Positions 36,899-46,224 of a DNA stretch of 64,000 bases are shown one piece after another. How positions within the stretch are numbered: position 1 is the stretch's first letter; each line of letters begins with the position of its first letter. The stretch is taken from assembly GCA_963709765.1 (NCBI GenBank), contig CAVPXL010000002.1:186001-250000 (forward strand), read 5' to 3'. The notes under the pieces are model-generated. The model worked only from the letters and a program-made list of their open reading frames with translations, had not been told where the DNA came from and did not search any database. Source of the stretch: Roseitranquillus sp963709765. Lineage in GTDB: Bacteria; Pseudomonadota; Alphaproteobacteria; Rhodobacterales; Rhodobacteraceae. The position numbers and the translations under genes are program-made.

Positions 36899-38278
36899 TC
36901 AGGCCTGCCGTTCTCCCACGTCCCAGAACAGACCCGCCATCACCCGCAGCGCGTCGCGGCAGACGGGTTTCAGCACATGCTCGTCCGGCGCGTGCTGCGA
37001 GCAGCCGCGATAAGAATGGGGCACCCAGACCGTCGGCAGGCCCAGGATGTCGGCAAAGCAGTCGTTGGGCAGCGACCCTGCCAGGTTGGGCAGCACATGC
37101 GGCGGCTTGCCGGTCGTGCGCTCCAGCGAGGCCACGGCGAACCCCACCCAGGGGTGGTCGGGGTCGAGCCGGGTCGCGCGGAAGAAGCCACGGTCGTGCG
37201 GCGTGATCCGCACCATGTCGAAGCCCTCGGAATCCAGATGCCGGCGCAGCGCGGGCAGGATGTCCTCGGGGTCGGTGCCAACCACGTAGCGCAGCTGGCA
37301 ACTCGCCCGCGCCCAAGCCGAGATCGCGTTGACCGGCGCCTCGGGCACGCCCGACACCTGCGCCAGAACCGCGAACGAGTTCCAGCCATAGACCCGCTCG
37401 GCCGGGGTCAGCCCCTCCTCGCCCCAATCGGCGTCGACCGCCGGGCCGTCTCCCTCCTCGACCGGCAGGTCCTTGAGCGCCGCGCGCACCTGGTCAGTCA
37501 GGCTGTCGGGGCGCCATTCCGGAATCTTGATCTGACCCCGCCGGTCGCAGATCGACGTGATCGCATGGGCCAGGATGATCGCGGGATCGGCCAGAAGCCC
37601 GCCCCAGTTGCCCGAATGATGCGCCCCCTCGCGCAGATCCACCGTGAGGTCGAAGCTCACCCCGCCGCGCGACCCCATGAAGAGCGTCGGCGTGCCGGGT
37701 TGCAGCCGCGGCCCGTCCGAGGCGATCAGCACGTCGGCCTCCAGCCGCGCCTTCTCGGCCCGGAAGAACTCGGCTAGCCCCGCCGAGCCGGTCTCCTCCG
37801 ACATCTCGATGACGATCCGCACGTTGAAGCCGAGGCTCCCGCGCGCCGCCAGCACCGCCTCGAGCGCGGCGATGTTGATCAGGTGCTGGCCCTTGTTGTC
37901 GGCCGTTCCGCGCCCGTAGAGCCGGTCGCCCTCCTCGACCAGGCGGAACGGGTGCAGCCCTTCGCGCCACTGCTCGGTCTGGGCGCGGATCACGTCGCCG
38001 TGCCCGTAGGTCAGGACCGTCGTCCCGGCCCCCTCCTCCATCCGCTCGCCCACCAGAAGCGGGCCGCCACGCGGATCGGGGTTTGGATGGATCGAACAGG
38101 CGAAGCCCATCGCCTCGAGCCGCGGGCGCATCGCCTCGCGCAGGTAGCGGCCCAGTTCCTCGCTCTGGTCGGGGTCCTGGCTCTCGGTCTCGAAGGCCAC
38201 CAGCGTGGCGAGGTCGGACTGAAAGCGTCCCTCGTCGAAATAGGTTTCGGCCTTGGCGATGGCGTCGTCGCGGGTCAT
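36899..38278 (-). CDS. M20-family metallopeptidase
   Basis: The 459-residue protein has the di-zinc motifs of M20 peptidases: His93 and Asp95 in YGHGDV, bridging Asp127 in GTADNKG and Glu161-Glu162 in EMSEETGS, with the catalytic base in the EE pair. It lacks a signal peptide and so acts in the cytoplasm on di- or tripeptides. It is the last gene of the leftward gamma-glutamyltransferase/peptide transporter operon and overlaps the GGT gene by four bases. With GGT it could split Cys-Gly or similar dipeptides; that is inference. Confidence 0.88.
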   Translation of the reverse strand: MTRDDAIAKAETYFDEGRFQSDLATLVAFETESQDPDQSEELGRYLREAMRPRLEAMGFACSIHPNPDPRGGPLLVGERMEEGAGTTVLTYGHGDVIRAQTEQWREGLHPFRLVEEGDRLYGRGTADNKGQHLINIAALEAVLAARGSLGFNVRIVIEMSEETGSAGLAEFFRAEKARLEADVLIASDGPRLQPGTPTLFMGSRGGVSFDLTVDLREGAHHSGNWGGLLADPAIILAHAITSICDRRGQIKIPEWRPDSLTDQVRAALKDLPVEEGDGPAVDADWGEEGLTPAERVYGWNSFAVLAQVSGVPEAPVNAISAWARASCQLRYVVGTDPEDILPALRRHLDSEGFDMVRITPHDRGFFRATRLDPDHPWVGFAVASLERTTGKPPHVLPNLAGSLPNDCFADILGLPTVWVPHSYRGCSQHAPDEHVLKPVCRDALRVMAGLFWDVGERQA

Positions 38279-39846
38279 TCTGTCTCCGTCTCGGCGATGG
38301 CGTCGCCCCAGGGCGACATGATTTCGGTGCAGCCGCTGTTGCGGCCAGCGCGGCGCAGCACGCCCGCGGGGCAGGCGAAGGCATAAGGAAAGACGGTGCG
38401 GCGCGCAGTGACGACCGGCGCGTCGGCACGCAGCGCGTCAAGCACCGCGTCGGGCAGCGCCTCGTCGGCCACCACGGTGTCGCCGCCCGAGACGTCGATG
38501 CGCGGGTGGTGAAACGCCTCCTCAAGGGTCAGCCCGTGGTGCGCCACGAACGACGAAAGCTGCGCCACCGCGCCGACGATCTTGCGCCCGCCCGACGCGC
38601 CGAAGGCGAAACGCGCGTCTCCCGCCTCGCCGATCACCGGGCAGACATTCATCAGGCATCGCTTGCCCGGCGCCAGCGAGTTCGGCCGCCCCGGCACCGG
38701 GTCGAACCACATGATGCCGTTGTTCATCAGAAGACCCGTCGAGGGCGACACCACCCGCGATCCGAAGATCGACAGCAGCGTCTGCGTCATCGCCACCATG
38801 TTGCCGGCCCGGTCCACCACAGAGAAATGCGTGGTGGTGCCCGGCGCGTCCGGGCTCTCCCCGTCGTCGCCCATCCCCGCGAGCCGCGTCTCATAGGCTG
38901 CCCGCAGCGACGCCGCCATCGCGCGGAACGAGTCCGGTCCCGGGCGTCCCGGTGTCTCCGGCAGGTCCGCCAGAACGTCGCGAAAGGTCGGCCCCGCCGT
39001 CAGCCCCGCCATGACGTGAAACCGTGCCGCGCCGCTGGCGAAGCTCAGCGGCGCCTCGATTTCGGCGCGATAGGCGCGCAGGTCGTCCGCCGACAGGCTC
39101 CCTCCCTTGGCCTGCATGTCGGCCGCAAGCGCCGCTCCCACCTCGCCGTCGTAGAGCTCGCGCGGGCCGTTCCGGGCGATCGCCTCCAGCGTCGTGGCCA
39201 TGGCGCTCATGCCGATGCGCTTGTCGGCCAGGCTGGTCCAGCCCGCGATGGTCGGCCAGCGCCCGTCCTCAAGGAACATCGCCGCGGCATCCGGATCTTC
39301 GACCAGCGCCCGCGTCGTCGAGGCGATGATGAGCGCCGCGTACCAGTCCACGTGCAGCCCCTCGCGCGCAAAGCCGATCGCCGGTTCCAGAAGTCCGGAC
39401 CACGGCATCCGCCCCCAGCGGCCATGCGCCTGCCCGATCCCGTCAACCACGCCCGGCACCGCCACCGCCGTCGTGCCCTGCACGTTGCGCTCGTCCACGA
39501 CCGCCTCCCAGGGGAAAAGGTCGCCCGCCTTGCCCGTCCCTGCCAGCGGATAGTCGGCCGGGTCGAGCGCCGCCGGCGACCGCATCCCGTAGTTCAGCGC
39601 ATGGGCCCGCCCTTCGTCCGCACGCCAGAGCATCATGGCGCCGCCCCCCGCAGGGCCGCTCATCCACGGTTCCAGAACGCCCAGCGCGAACGAGACCGCC
39701 ACCGCCGCGTCGACCGCGTCGCCGCCTGCCGCCAGCACTTCGGCCCCCGCCCGCGCGGCGCGCGAATGCTGGGCCGCGACCACGCCGCCCGCGCTTTCCA
39801 CCACCGTCTTGCGCACCACCTGAGTGGTCGAGAGACTTCCTGTCAT
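38275..39846 (-). CDS. Gamma-glutamyltransferase-family protein
   Basis: From ATG 39846 the protein is 523 residues. It has the N-terminal AGGDAVDAAVAVSFALGVLEP and GPAGGGAMML motifs, and the autoprocessing/catalytic nucleophile Thr338 in TTHFSVVD. No signal peptide is evident, unlike secreted GGTs, so a cytoplasmic enzyme acting on imported gamma-glutamyl compounds is suggested. The spacing to the ATPase gene is four bases. It belongs to the GGT superfamily, which also includes cephalosporin and oxamate-type amidohydrolases, so the substrate is not fixed. Confidence 0.85.
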   Translation of the reverse strand: MTGSLSTTQVVRKTVVESAGGVVAAQHSRAARAGAEVLAAGGDAVDAAVAVSFALGVLEPWMSGPAGGGAMMLWRADEGRAHALNYGMRSPAALDPADYPLAGTGKAGDLFPWEAVVDERNVQGTTAVAVPGVVDGIGQAHGRWGRMPWSGLLEPAIGFAREGLHVDWYAALIIASTTRALVEDPDAAAMFLEDGRWPTIAGWTSLADKRIGMSAMATTLEAIARNGPRELYDGEVGAALAADMQAKGGSLSADDLRAYRAEIEAPLSFASGAARFHVMAGLTAGPTFRDVLADLPETPGRPGPDSFRAMAASLRAAYETRLAGMGDDGESPDAPGTTTHFSVVDRAGNMVAMTQTLLSIFGSRVVSPSTGLLMNNGIMWFDPVPGRPNSLAPGKRCLMNVCPVIGEAGDARFAFGASGGRKIVGAVAQLSSFVAHHGLTLEEAFHHPRIDVSGGDTVVADEALPDAVLDALRADAPVVTARRTVFPYAFACPAGVLRRAGRNSGCTEIMSPWGDAIAETETE

Positions 39847-39850
39847 CGCC

Positions 39851-40825
39851 TCACTCCGCCGCCGCGCTTCTGTCGTCGTAAAGATGGCATTCCACATGCC
39901 CCTCCGGCGTCGGGATCGGCCAGGGCGCCACACGCGGACAATGTTCCATGACCTTTGCGCAGCGCGGATGGAAGTGACAGCCCGAGGGCGGGTCGATCGG
40001 ATTGGGATAGGCCGCGCCAAGCTGCGTGTCAGGCACGCCCAGCCCCGGCTCGGGCGTGAGCACCGATTGCAGCAGCGCCTCCGAATAGGGATGGCGCGCA
40101 TGGTCGAAGAGGCCGCCCACGCTCGCCTCCTCGACGATCCGGCCGAGATACATCACCGCCACCCGCGTCGCCAGGTGCTCCACCACCGCGAGGTTGTGGC
40201 TGATGAAGAGATAGGTCAGGCCGAATTCCTGCCGCAGATCCCCCAGCAGGTTGAGGATCTGGCTCTGCACGCTCACGTCGAGCGCCGAGGTCGGCTCGTC
40301 GCAGATCACGATCTCCGGCTTCATGACCAGCGCCCGCGCGATCGCCACCCGCTGCCGCTGCCCGCCCGACATCTGGTTGGGATAGGAGTTCATCACCCGC
40401 GCCGGCAAACCCACGATGTCGAGCATCTCGCGCACCGCCTTGTCGCGGCTGGCGGCGTCGCCGATCCGGTGGACCCGCAGCGGCAGCGACACGATGTCGG
40501 CGATGCTCTTGCGCGGGTTGAGCGACGAGTAAGGATCCTGAAAGATCGGCTGGATCCTTCGCGAGAGGGCAATCCGGTCCTGCGCGGCCATCTCCTGCCC
40601 GTCGACCAGCACCTGCCCCGCACTCGGCGCCTCCAGCCCCAGCAGGATCTTGGCGAGCGTGGACTTGCCACACCCCGACTCCCCCACAAGGCCCAGCACC
40701 TCGCCGCGCGCCAGCGAAAGGGTCACACCGTCCACCGCCGTCAGCGGTCGGGGCGCCGCGAACAGCCCCTGCTTGACGGTATAGACCTTGCTCACGTCGC
40801 GCAGCTCCAGCACCGGGACGCTCAT
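39851..40825 (-). CDS. Oligopeptide ABC transporter ATP-binding protein (DppF-like)
   Basis: The 324-residue ATPase starts at ATG 40825 (ATGA overlap with the DppD-like gene). It has Walker A GESGCGKST, IFQDPYSSLNPR, signature MSGGQRQR and Walker B IVICDEPTSALDVSVQ, and the C-terminal Cys-rich FeS/zinc-like motif CHFHPRCAKVMEHC typical of Dpp/Opp ATPases. It pairs with DppD to energise peptide import. Confidence 0.9.
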   Translation of the reverse strand: MSVPVLELRDVSKVYTVKQGLFAAPRPLTAVDGVTLSLARGEVLGLVGESGCGKSTLAKILLGLEAPSAGQVLVDGQEMAAQDRIALSRRIQPIFQDPYSSLNPRKSIADIVSLPLRVHRIGDAASRDKAVREMLDIVGLPARVMNSYPNQMSGGQRQRVAIARALVMKPEIVICDEPTSALDVSVQSQILNLLGDLRQEFGLTYLFISHNLAVVEHLATRVAVMYLGRIVEEASVGGLFDHARHPYSEALLQSVLTPEPGLGVPDTQLGAAYPNPIDPPSGCHFHPRCAKVMEHCPRVAPWPIPTPEGHVECHLYDDRSAAAE

Positions 40826-41826
40826 GCCGGCACCTCGGCGCCCGCGCGGCGTCCGTCGGGATGAACGCAGAGGAAGTGTTGCCGTCCATCCTTCGCCGTC
40901 CGCTCGGGTATGTCGCCCGTGCACGTCGCCACCGCCTGCGGGCAGCGCGCGCGGAACGGGCAGCCCGTGACCTCGCCCACCAGCGACGGCACGATCCCGG
41001 GGATCGTGCCCAGCTTCCCGCCCCGCTCGGTCTTGCCCGGAACCGGGATGCAGTTGATCAGCCCGCGCGTGTAGGGGTGGCAGGGGTCGGCGAAGATGTC
41101 GGCCGCGGGTCCGGTCTCGACCAGCTCGCCCGCATACATCACCGCCACCTTGTCGGCGACGCGCGCGACCACGCCCAGATCGTGGGTGATGAGGATCATC
41201 GCCATGTTCATCTCGCGCCCCAGATCGACCAGCAGCCGGAGAATCTGCGCCTGGATCGTGACGTCGAGCGCAGTCGTGGGTTCGTCCGCGATCAGAAGGT
41301 CCGGCCCGCACATCAGCGCCATGGCGATCATCACCCGCTGGCGCAGCCCGCCCGACAACTGGTGCGGATATTGCGACAGCCGGCTCTCCGCCGCCGTGAT
41401 CCCCACCTTCTCCAGAAGCGCCACCGCCGCGCGCCGCGCCTCGGCCTTGCCCACCCGCCGGTGCAGCAAGAGCGCCTCGGCGAGCTGGTCGCCGATCGTG
41501 TAGGCCGGGTTGAGGCTCGTCATCGGCTCCTGGAAGATCATTGCCATGCGCGCCCCGCGCAGCCGCCGCATCTGCCGCCCGGAGGCGCGGGTCAGGTCGA
41601 TGTCGTCGAACGCCATACGCTCGGCCCGCGCCGTGATCCCTGGCGCGAGCAGCCCCATCAGCGCCAGCGACGTCAGCGACTTGCCCGACCCGCTCTCGCC
41701 CACGATGCAGAGCGTCTCGCCCTTGTTCAGATCGAAGTCGAGGCCGCGCACCGCGTGCAGCGTGCCGCCACCGACGGGAATGTCGACGGTCAGGCCGCGC
41801 ACCGACAAAAGGGGGTCTTCGCTCAT
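40822..41826 (-). CDS. Oligopeptide ABC transporter ATP-binding protein (DppD-like)
   Basis: The 334-residue ATPase has Walker A GESGSGKSL (Leu in place of the usual Thr/Ser after Lys-Ser), MIFQEPMTSLNPAYTIG, signature LSGGLRQRVMIA, Walker B LLIADEPTTALDVT and the C-terminal CPFRARCPQAVATC. It is the first of two ATPases of the peptide importer, one base after the DppC-like gene. Confidence 0.9.
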   Translation of the reverse strand: MSEDPLLSVRGLTVDIPVGGGTLHAVRGLDFDLNKGETLCIVGESGSGKSLTSLALMGLLAPGITARAERMAFDDIDLTRASGRQMRRLRGARMAMIFQEPMTSLNPAYTIGDQLAEALLLHRRVGKAEARRAAVALLEKVGITAAESRLSQYPHQLSGGLRQRVMIAMALMCGPDLLIADEPTTALDVTIQAQILRLLVDLGREMNMAMILITHDLGVVARVADKVAVMYAGELVETGPAADIFADPCHPYTRGLINCIPVPGKTERGGKLGTIPGIVPSLVGEVTGCPFRARCPQAVATCTGDIPERTAKDGRQHFLCVHPDGRRAGAEVPA

Positions 41827-41827
41827 C

Positions 41828-42724
41828 TCAATTCCGGTTCTCGGGCGCGGTCACATCGCGCAGCCCGTCGCCCATCAGGTTGATCGCCAGCACCAGCACG
41901 AACAGCACCGCACCGGGGATCAGCACCAGCCACGGTTCGAACAGCATCATGTTCTTGCCCTCCGACACCATCAGGCCCCAGCTCGGCGTCGGCGGCTGCA
42001 CCCCGAGGCCGAGGAACGACAGCGCCGCCTCCAGCAGGATCGCGTGCGCCATTTCCAGCGTCACCACCACGATCAGGTTGTTCATGATGTTCGGCATGAT
42101 CTCGGTGAGCAGGATGCGCAGCGTCGAACAGCCGACGGCGCGCGCGGCGGCGACGTATTCGCGCCCCCGCACCTGCAGGGTCGAGGCGCGCATGACCACC
42201 GCGAACCGGTCCCAGAGCAGAAGCCCCAGCACCACGATCACCACCTCGAGCGAGACGCCCAGGATCGCCACCACCGCCAGCGCCACGAGCACCACCGGCA
42301 TCGCCAGCCGCACGTTGATGAGGAACGTCACCACCGCGTCCACGCGGCCGCCGAAATATCCTGCCGCGACCCCCATCGTCGTGCCGATCACGCCCGAGAT
42401 CAGCGCGGCGACCGCCCCGATCAGCAACGAGACCCGCGCGCCGTAGACCAGCCGCGAGAGATAATCGCGCCCCAGATGGTCGGTGCCCAGCGGATGCTCC
42501 CAGGCGCCGCCGAGGAATACCGGCGGCTGCATCCGCGTCAGCAGGCTCTGCGCGTAGGGGTCGTGCGGCGCGATCAGCGGCGCGAACAGCGCCACCAGGA
42601 CGAGCACCGCCAGTGTGACCACGCCGATCAGGAACCCCTGATGGCCGAAGATGCGCTTCCGCAGCATCTGCGCGGGGGTCGGTCCGACGATCTCCAGCGC
42701 GGCGGGGTCTGCGTGGCTCGACAT
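41828..42724 (-). CDS. Oligopeptide ABC transporter permease (DppC-like)
   Basis: From ATG 42724 the protein has 298 residues, about six membrane helices, and the DppC landmarks HPLGTDHLGRDYLSRLVYGA, the EAA-loop region REYVAAARAVGCSTLRILLTE and ALSFLGLGVQPPTPSWG. It forms the channel with the DppB-like subunit. The upstream DppB gene ends one base before the start. Confidence 0.9.
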   Translation of the reverse strand: MSSHADPAALEIVGPTPAQMLRKRIFGHQGFLIGVVTLAVLVLVALFAPLIAPHDPYAQSLLTRMQPPVFLGGAWEHPLGTDHLGRDYLSRLVYGARVSLLIGAVAALISGVIGTTMGVAAGYFGGRVDAVVTFLINVRLAMPVVLVALAVVAILGVSLEVVIVVLGLLLWDRFAVVMRASTLQVRGREYVAAARAVGCSTLRILLTEIMPNIMNNLIVVVTLEMAHAILLEAALSFLGLGVQPPTPSWGLMVSEGKNMMLFEPWLVLIPGAVLFVLVLAINLMGDGLRDVTAPENRN

Positions 42725-42725
42725 C

Positions 42726-43643
42726 TCAGCCGCTCCGCATCCGCGGGTCGAGCCACGCATTAAGAACATCCGCCAGGAAGGTGAAAATGATATAGAATAG
42801 CGAGAACACCAGGATCAGGGCCTGCACCGTCGGCAAATCATTGCGTCCGATCGACTCCCACGCCAGATAGCCCGCCCCATGCAGCGCGAAAACCAACTCC
42901 ACCACGATGGAGCCGCCCAGCATGAAGCCCATCTGCACCGCCGCCAGCGACACCACGGGGATGATCGCGTTGCGCAGCGCGTGCTTGAACATCACCACCC
43001 GCTCGGGCGCCCCCTTGGCGCGCGCGGTGCGGATATAGTCGGCCGACAGCACGTCGAGCATTCCCGCCCGCGTCAGCCGCATGATCGCCGGCATTGCGTA
43101 ATAGCCGAGCACGATCGTCGGCAGCACGAAATGCGCCCACGTCTCGGTGCCCGACGCCGGCAGCCAGCGCAGCTTGATCGAGAACACGACGATCAGGATC
43201 AGTCCGAACCAGAAGCTCGGCATCGCCTGCCCCGCCACGGACAGGAAAAGCGCGACGCGGTCGACGATGGAGTTCGGGCGGATCGCCGCGATCACGCCCA
43301 GAGGTACCGCGGTCAGCAGCGCGAACGATATCCCGCACACTCCCAGCACCATCGTCACCGACAGCCGGTCCGCGATCAGGTCGGCCACCGGCAGGCGGAA
43401 ATAGTAGCTCTGCCCGAAGTCGAAGCGCATCGCCGAGGTCAGCCAGTCGCCGTACTGCACCAGCATCGGCCGGTCGAAGCCGTAAAGCCGCCGGATCGCC
43501 TCGATGTCCTCGCCGTTGGCGCTTTCCCCCGCGATGGCGATGGCCGGGTCGCCCGCCAGGAACAGCAGCGAAAAGCTCACGAACGAGACGGTCAGCGCCA
43601 CCAGAAGCGCAAGGCCCAGACGCCGCAGGATGAAGCGTAGCAC
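42726..43643 (-). CDS. Oligopeptide ABC transporter permease (DppB-like)
   Basis: The 305-residue protein starts at GTG 43643. It has an N-terminal helix (RFILRRLGLALLVALTVSF), GFDRPMLVQYGDWL, and the C-terminal EAA loop RTARAKGAPERVVMFKHALRN followed by VELVFALHGAGYLA. These are diagnostic of DppB. An intercistronic hairpin separates it from the binding-protein gene. Confidence 0.9.
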   Translation of the reverse strand: MLRFILRRLGLALLVALTVSFVSFSLLFLAGDPAIAIAGESANGEDIEAIRRLYGFDRPMLVQYGDWLTSAMRFDFGQSYYFRLPVADLIADRLSVTMVLGVCGISFALLTAVPLGVIAAIRPNSIVDRVALFLSVAGQAMPSFWFGLILIVVFSIKLRWLPASGTETWAHFVLPTIVLGYYAMPAIMRLTRAGMLDVLSADYIRTARAKGAPERVVMFKHALRNAIIPVVSLAAVQMGFMLGGSIVVELVFALHGAGYLAWESIGRNDLPTVQALILVFSLFYIIFTFLADVLNAWLDPRMRSG

Positions 43644-43696
43644 GGATTATCCCTTTCGTCGGAACCGCCCGCGGCCGTGACCGGGGCGGCTTTGAC

Positions 43697-43725
43697 GCGA
43701 GGTCCGGCGCGCGGCCGGACCTCGC
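43697..43725 (-). promoter_or_regulatory. Intercistronic hairpin after the peptide-binding-protein gene
   Basis: GCGAGGTCCG (43697-43706) and CGGACCTCGC (43716-43725) pair perfectly over ten bases around a nine-base GC loop. No U-run follows in the leftward direction. It lies six bases after the binding-protein stop codon and probably protects that part of the mRNA or attenuates permease expression. Confidence 0.55.
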
Positions 43726-43731
43726 TGCTGC

Positions 43732-45243
43732 TCAGTTCCAGCTCATGTCGTGGAACCGCAGTACCTCGTCCGGCGTCGGCTCGTAGCTCACCTCGTCGGT
43801 GAAGACGTAGTTGGTGTTGTAGGTGAACATCGGCGCCCAGTAGGCCTCCTCGGCGATGCGCTGGAGCGCCTCGGCGTAATGCTCCTTGCGCACCTCCGGG
43901 TCCGTCGCGGTGTCGGCGATGTCGAGTTCGGCCAGCACCTGATCGTCGCGCGCGTTGTCCAGATCGCCGTGCTTGAAGAACTGGCTGACCATGGCCGACG
44001 CGTCGTTGAGCGAGAACGACCCCCACGTCTGGAACGAGATCGGCACCTCGCCCTTCATCGTCAGGTCGCGTAGCGCCGAGTATTGCAGCATCCGGAAATC
44101 GGTTTCGATCCCGACCGCGTTCAACATGTTGACGATGGCCTCGGCGTATTCGCGGTCGCGATAGGCATAGAACTCGGTCTCGAACCCGTCGGGATAGCCC
44201 GCCTCGGCGAGCAGTTCCCTGGCCTTTTCGGGGTCGTATTCGTATTCGGTCACATCCTGCGTGCAGCCGAACTGGCTGGGAAAGCAGGCGGTGTAGACCG
44301 GCTTGGACTGGCCCTTGAGCAACGCGTCGACCAGCGTCTGGCGGTCGATGGCATAGTTCACCGCCTGGCGCACTTCGAGCTTGGTGAACGGGTTGTCCTC
44401 GCCCGACCGTCCGGCAGCGTCCATCTGCAGGTAGCCCACGCGCATGGTGCTTTCGTTGGCGACGGTGAAGTCGCCCTGCTGCGCGATGCGTTCGGCCTGG
44501 TCGGCCGGAACCTGCCAGATCAGGTCGAGCGTGCCATTGAAGAGCTCGGCCAGCTGCGTGTTGACGTCCGGGATCGTTCGGATGTCGAGCTTGCCGATTT
44601 CGGGCTGGCCCTTGGGGCTGTCGTGATAGCCCTCGTACTTCTCCAGCACGAAATGCTTCCCCGGATCGACGCTTGTCACCTTGTAGGGGCCGGTCCCCAC
44701 AGGCTTGAGGCCCATGCCCGATGGGCCGACCTCGGCGTAATACTCGTCCGGGTACATCGAGACCGGGCCGGCAAGATATTCGATCGCCGCCGGAAACGGC
44801 TCCCTGGTGTGGATGCGCACTGTCAGGTCGTCGACCTTCTCGGCGCTCTCCATCCAGTTCACGTTGCGCTGGGTGACGGCGCCATTGGCCTCGTCGGCCA
44901 CATAGTTGACCGTGAACACCACATCGTCGGCATTGAACGGCTCGCCGTTGTGGAACGTGACCCCCTCGCGCAGCTTGAGTTCGAGCGTTGTGTCGTCGAT
45001 CCATTCCCAGTCGGTCGCGAGGTTGCCGACATATTCGTTGGTCTCGGGGTCCCGGTAGATCAGGCCGTCCCAGATCGCGCGCTGCAGCACCACGCCTTCG
45101 CGGGCCGAGTTGAAGTAGCTGTCAACGCTCTCAAGCTCCTTGGTGAACGCGACGTTCAGCGTATCGGACGCCTTGTCGGCCATCGCGGCGCCGGCGCTCA
45201 GCGCGAACGCGGCGGTCGTGGTGATCAGCGTGGTCCGTCTCAT
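43732..45243 (-). CDS. Peptide ABC transporter substrate-binding protein (DppA/GsiB-like)
   Basis: The 503-residue protein begins with a signal peptide (RRTTLITTTAAFALSAGAAMA) and has the family 5 binding-protein pattern: LNVAFTKELESVDSYFNS, LATDWEWIDDTTLELKLREG, FHNGEPFNADDVVFTVNYV, VGTGPYKVTSVDPGKH, RQAVNYAIDRQTLVDALLKG. It is periplasmic and first in the leftward dpp-ggt-M20 operon. The neighbouring gamma-glutamyltransferase suggests glutathione or gamma-glutamyl peptides as ligands (compare Gsi systems), an inference from context. Confidence 0.88.
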   Translation of the reverse strand: MRRTTLITTTAAFALSAGAAMADKASDTLNVAFTKELESVDSYFNSAREGVVLQRAIWDGLIYRDPETNEYVGNLATDWEWIDDTTLELKLREGVTFHNGEPFNADDVVFTVNYVADEANGAVTQRNVNWMESAEKVDDLTVRIHTREPFPAAIEYLAGPVSMYPDEYYAEVGPSGMGLKPVGTGPYKVTSVDPGKHFVLEKYEGYHDSPKGQPEIGKLDIRTIPDVNTQLAELFNGTLDLIWQVPADQAERIAQQGDFTVANESTMRVGYLQMDAAGRSGEDNPFTKLEVRQAVNYAIDRQTLVDALLKGQSKPVYTACFPSQFGCTQDVTEYEYDPEKARELLAEAGYPDGFETEFYAYRDREYAEAIVNMLNAVGIETDFRMLQYSALRDLTMKGEVPISFQTWGSFSLNDASAMVSQFFKHGDLDNARDDQVLAELDIADTATDPEVRKEHYAEALQRIAEEAYWAPMFTYNTNYVFTDEVSYEPTPDEVLRFHDMSWN

Positions 45244-45310
45244 GCAATCTCCCCATGTAGCTCCGGCACGGCAGGCAGTCCGCGCCCCTTGATCAAGCGT
45301 ATTGCGATGC

Positions 45311-45323
45311 GATACGCCGTATC
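45311..45323. promoter_or_regulatory. Putative IclR operator, GATACG-C-CGTATC palindrome
   Basis: This 13-base perfect dyad lies in the 82-base gap between the divergent peptide-transporter and IclR genes. A further CGTAT half-site sits at 45298-45302. It ends two bases before the IclR ATG at 45326. The position fits autorepression together with control of the transporter operon. Confidence 0.5.
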
Positions 45324-45325
45324 TC

Positions 45326-46174
45326 ATGTCGAGTGATGAAAGCGCGGCGTCCGACCCGCCGTCAAGCCCCGACCCGCAGATGAGCGCGCCCGAGGCGACA
45401 GACCGCCCCCTGCGCGACCCGCTCCATGTGGGCGCGCTCGCCAAGGGTCTGCGCCTCCTGCGCGCTTTCGACGACGCCCACTGTGACCTCTCCCTGGCCC
45501 AGCTCGCCCGGCGCACCAAGCTCGACAAGAGCGCCGTGCAGCGCCTGGCACACACCCTGACCGCCGAGGGTTTTCTGGAAAAGAGTCCTGCGACGCGCCG
45601 TTTCCGCCCGTCGCACGCGTGGCTCGAACTGGCCCATGCCTATTGCTGGTCCGATCCGCTCGTCGGACACGCCATGCCCCGGCTGATCGAACTGTCGCGC
45701 GAACTGGGCGAGTCCATCAACATGGCCGAAATTTCGGGCGATCGGATCATATACGTTGCCCGCCTGCCCTCTACGCGCGCCCACTTCGCCGCCACGGTGA
45801 TCGGTCGCCGGCTGCCGGCGCTCGTCACCTCGTCGGGGCGCGCGATCCTCTCGACGTGGCCCCCCACGGAGCGCGCGCAAGCCATCGCCGGCTGGACCAC
45901 GCGCGCCTTCACGCCGCGCACCACCGTCGACCGTGACACCATCGCCGCACTGGTCGAAACCGCGGCGCAGCAGGGCTTCTCGGTCTCCCGTGACGAGGTC
46001 ATCCTGGGCGAGATCGGGATCGCGGCGCCAGTCCCCGACCCTTCCGGCCACGCGCGTGCGGCGGTCCATTGTTCGGTCTCCGGCTACCGCTGGACCGAAG
46101 ACGAGATCCGCCGCCGCATCCTGCCGCCGCTTCTGGACACCGCAAACGCAATTACGCCCCTTGGTCGCCCCTGA
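45326..46174 (+). CDS. IclR-family transcriptional regulator
   Basis: The protein is 282 residues from ATG 45326, or 264 from ATG 45380. Neither has a good ribosome site, and the palindrome just before 45326 makes the later start possible. The N-terminal winged helix reads LAQLARRTKLDKSAVQRLAHTL with wing region GFLEKSPATRRFRPS. The C-terminal effector domain contains SINMAEISGDRIIYVARLPS and GRRLPALVTSSGRAIL. It probably senses a product of peptide or gamma-glutamyl metabolism and controls the divergent operon. Confidence 0.87.
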   Translation: MSSDESAASDPPSSPDPQMSAPEATDRPLRDPLHVGALAKGLRLLRAFDDAHCDLSLAQLARRTKLDKSAVQRLAHTLTAEGFLEKSPATRRFRPSHAWLELAHAYCWSDPLVGHAMPRLIELSRELGESINMAEISGDRIIYVARLPSTRAHFAATVIGRRLPALVTSSGRAILSTWPPTERAQAIAGWTTRAFTPRTTVDRDTIAALVETAAQQGFSVSRDEVILGEIGIAAPVPDPSGHARAAVHCSVSGYRWTEDEIRRRILPPLLDTANAITPLGRP

Positions 46175-46224
46175 TCCGCCGGGGAATTAACCCGCGCGCA
46201 AGCATCTCTCCTTTATGGGCATGA

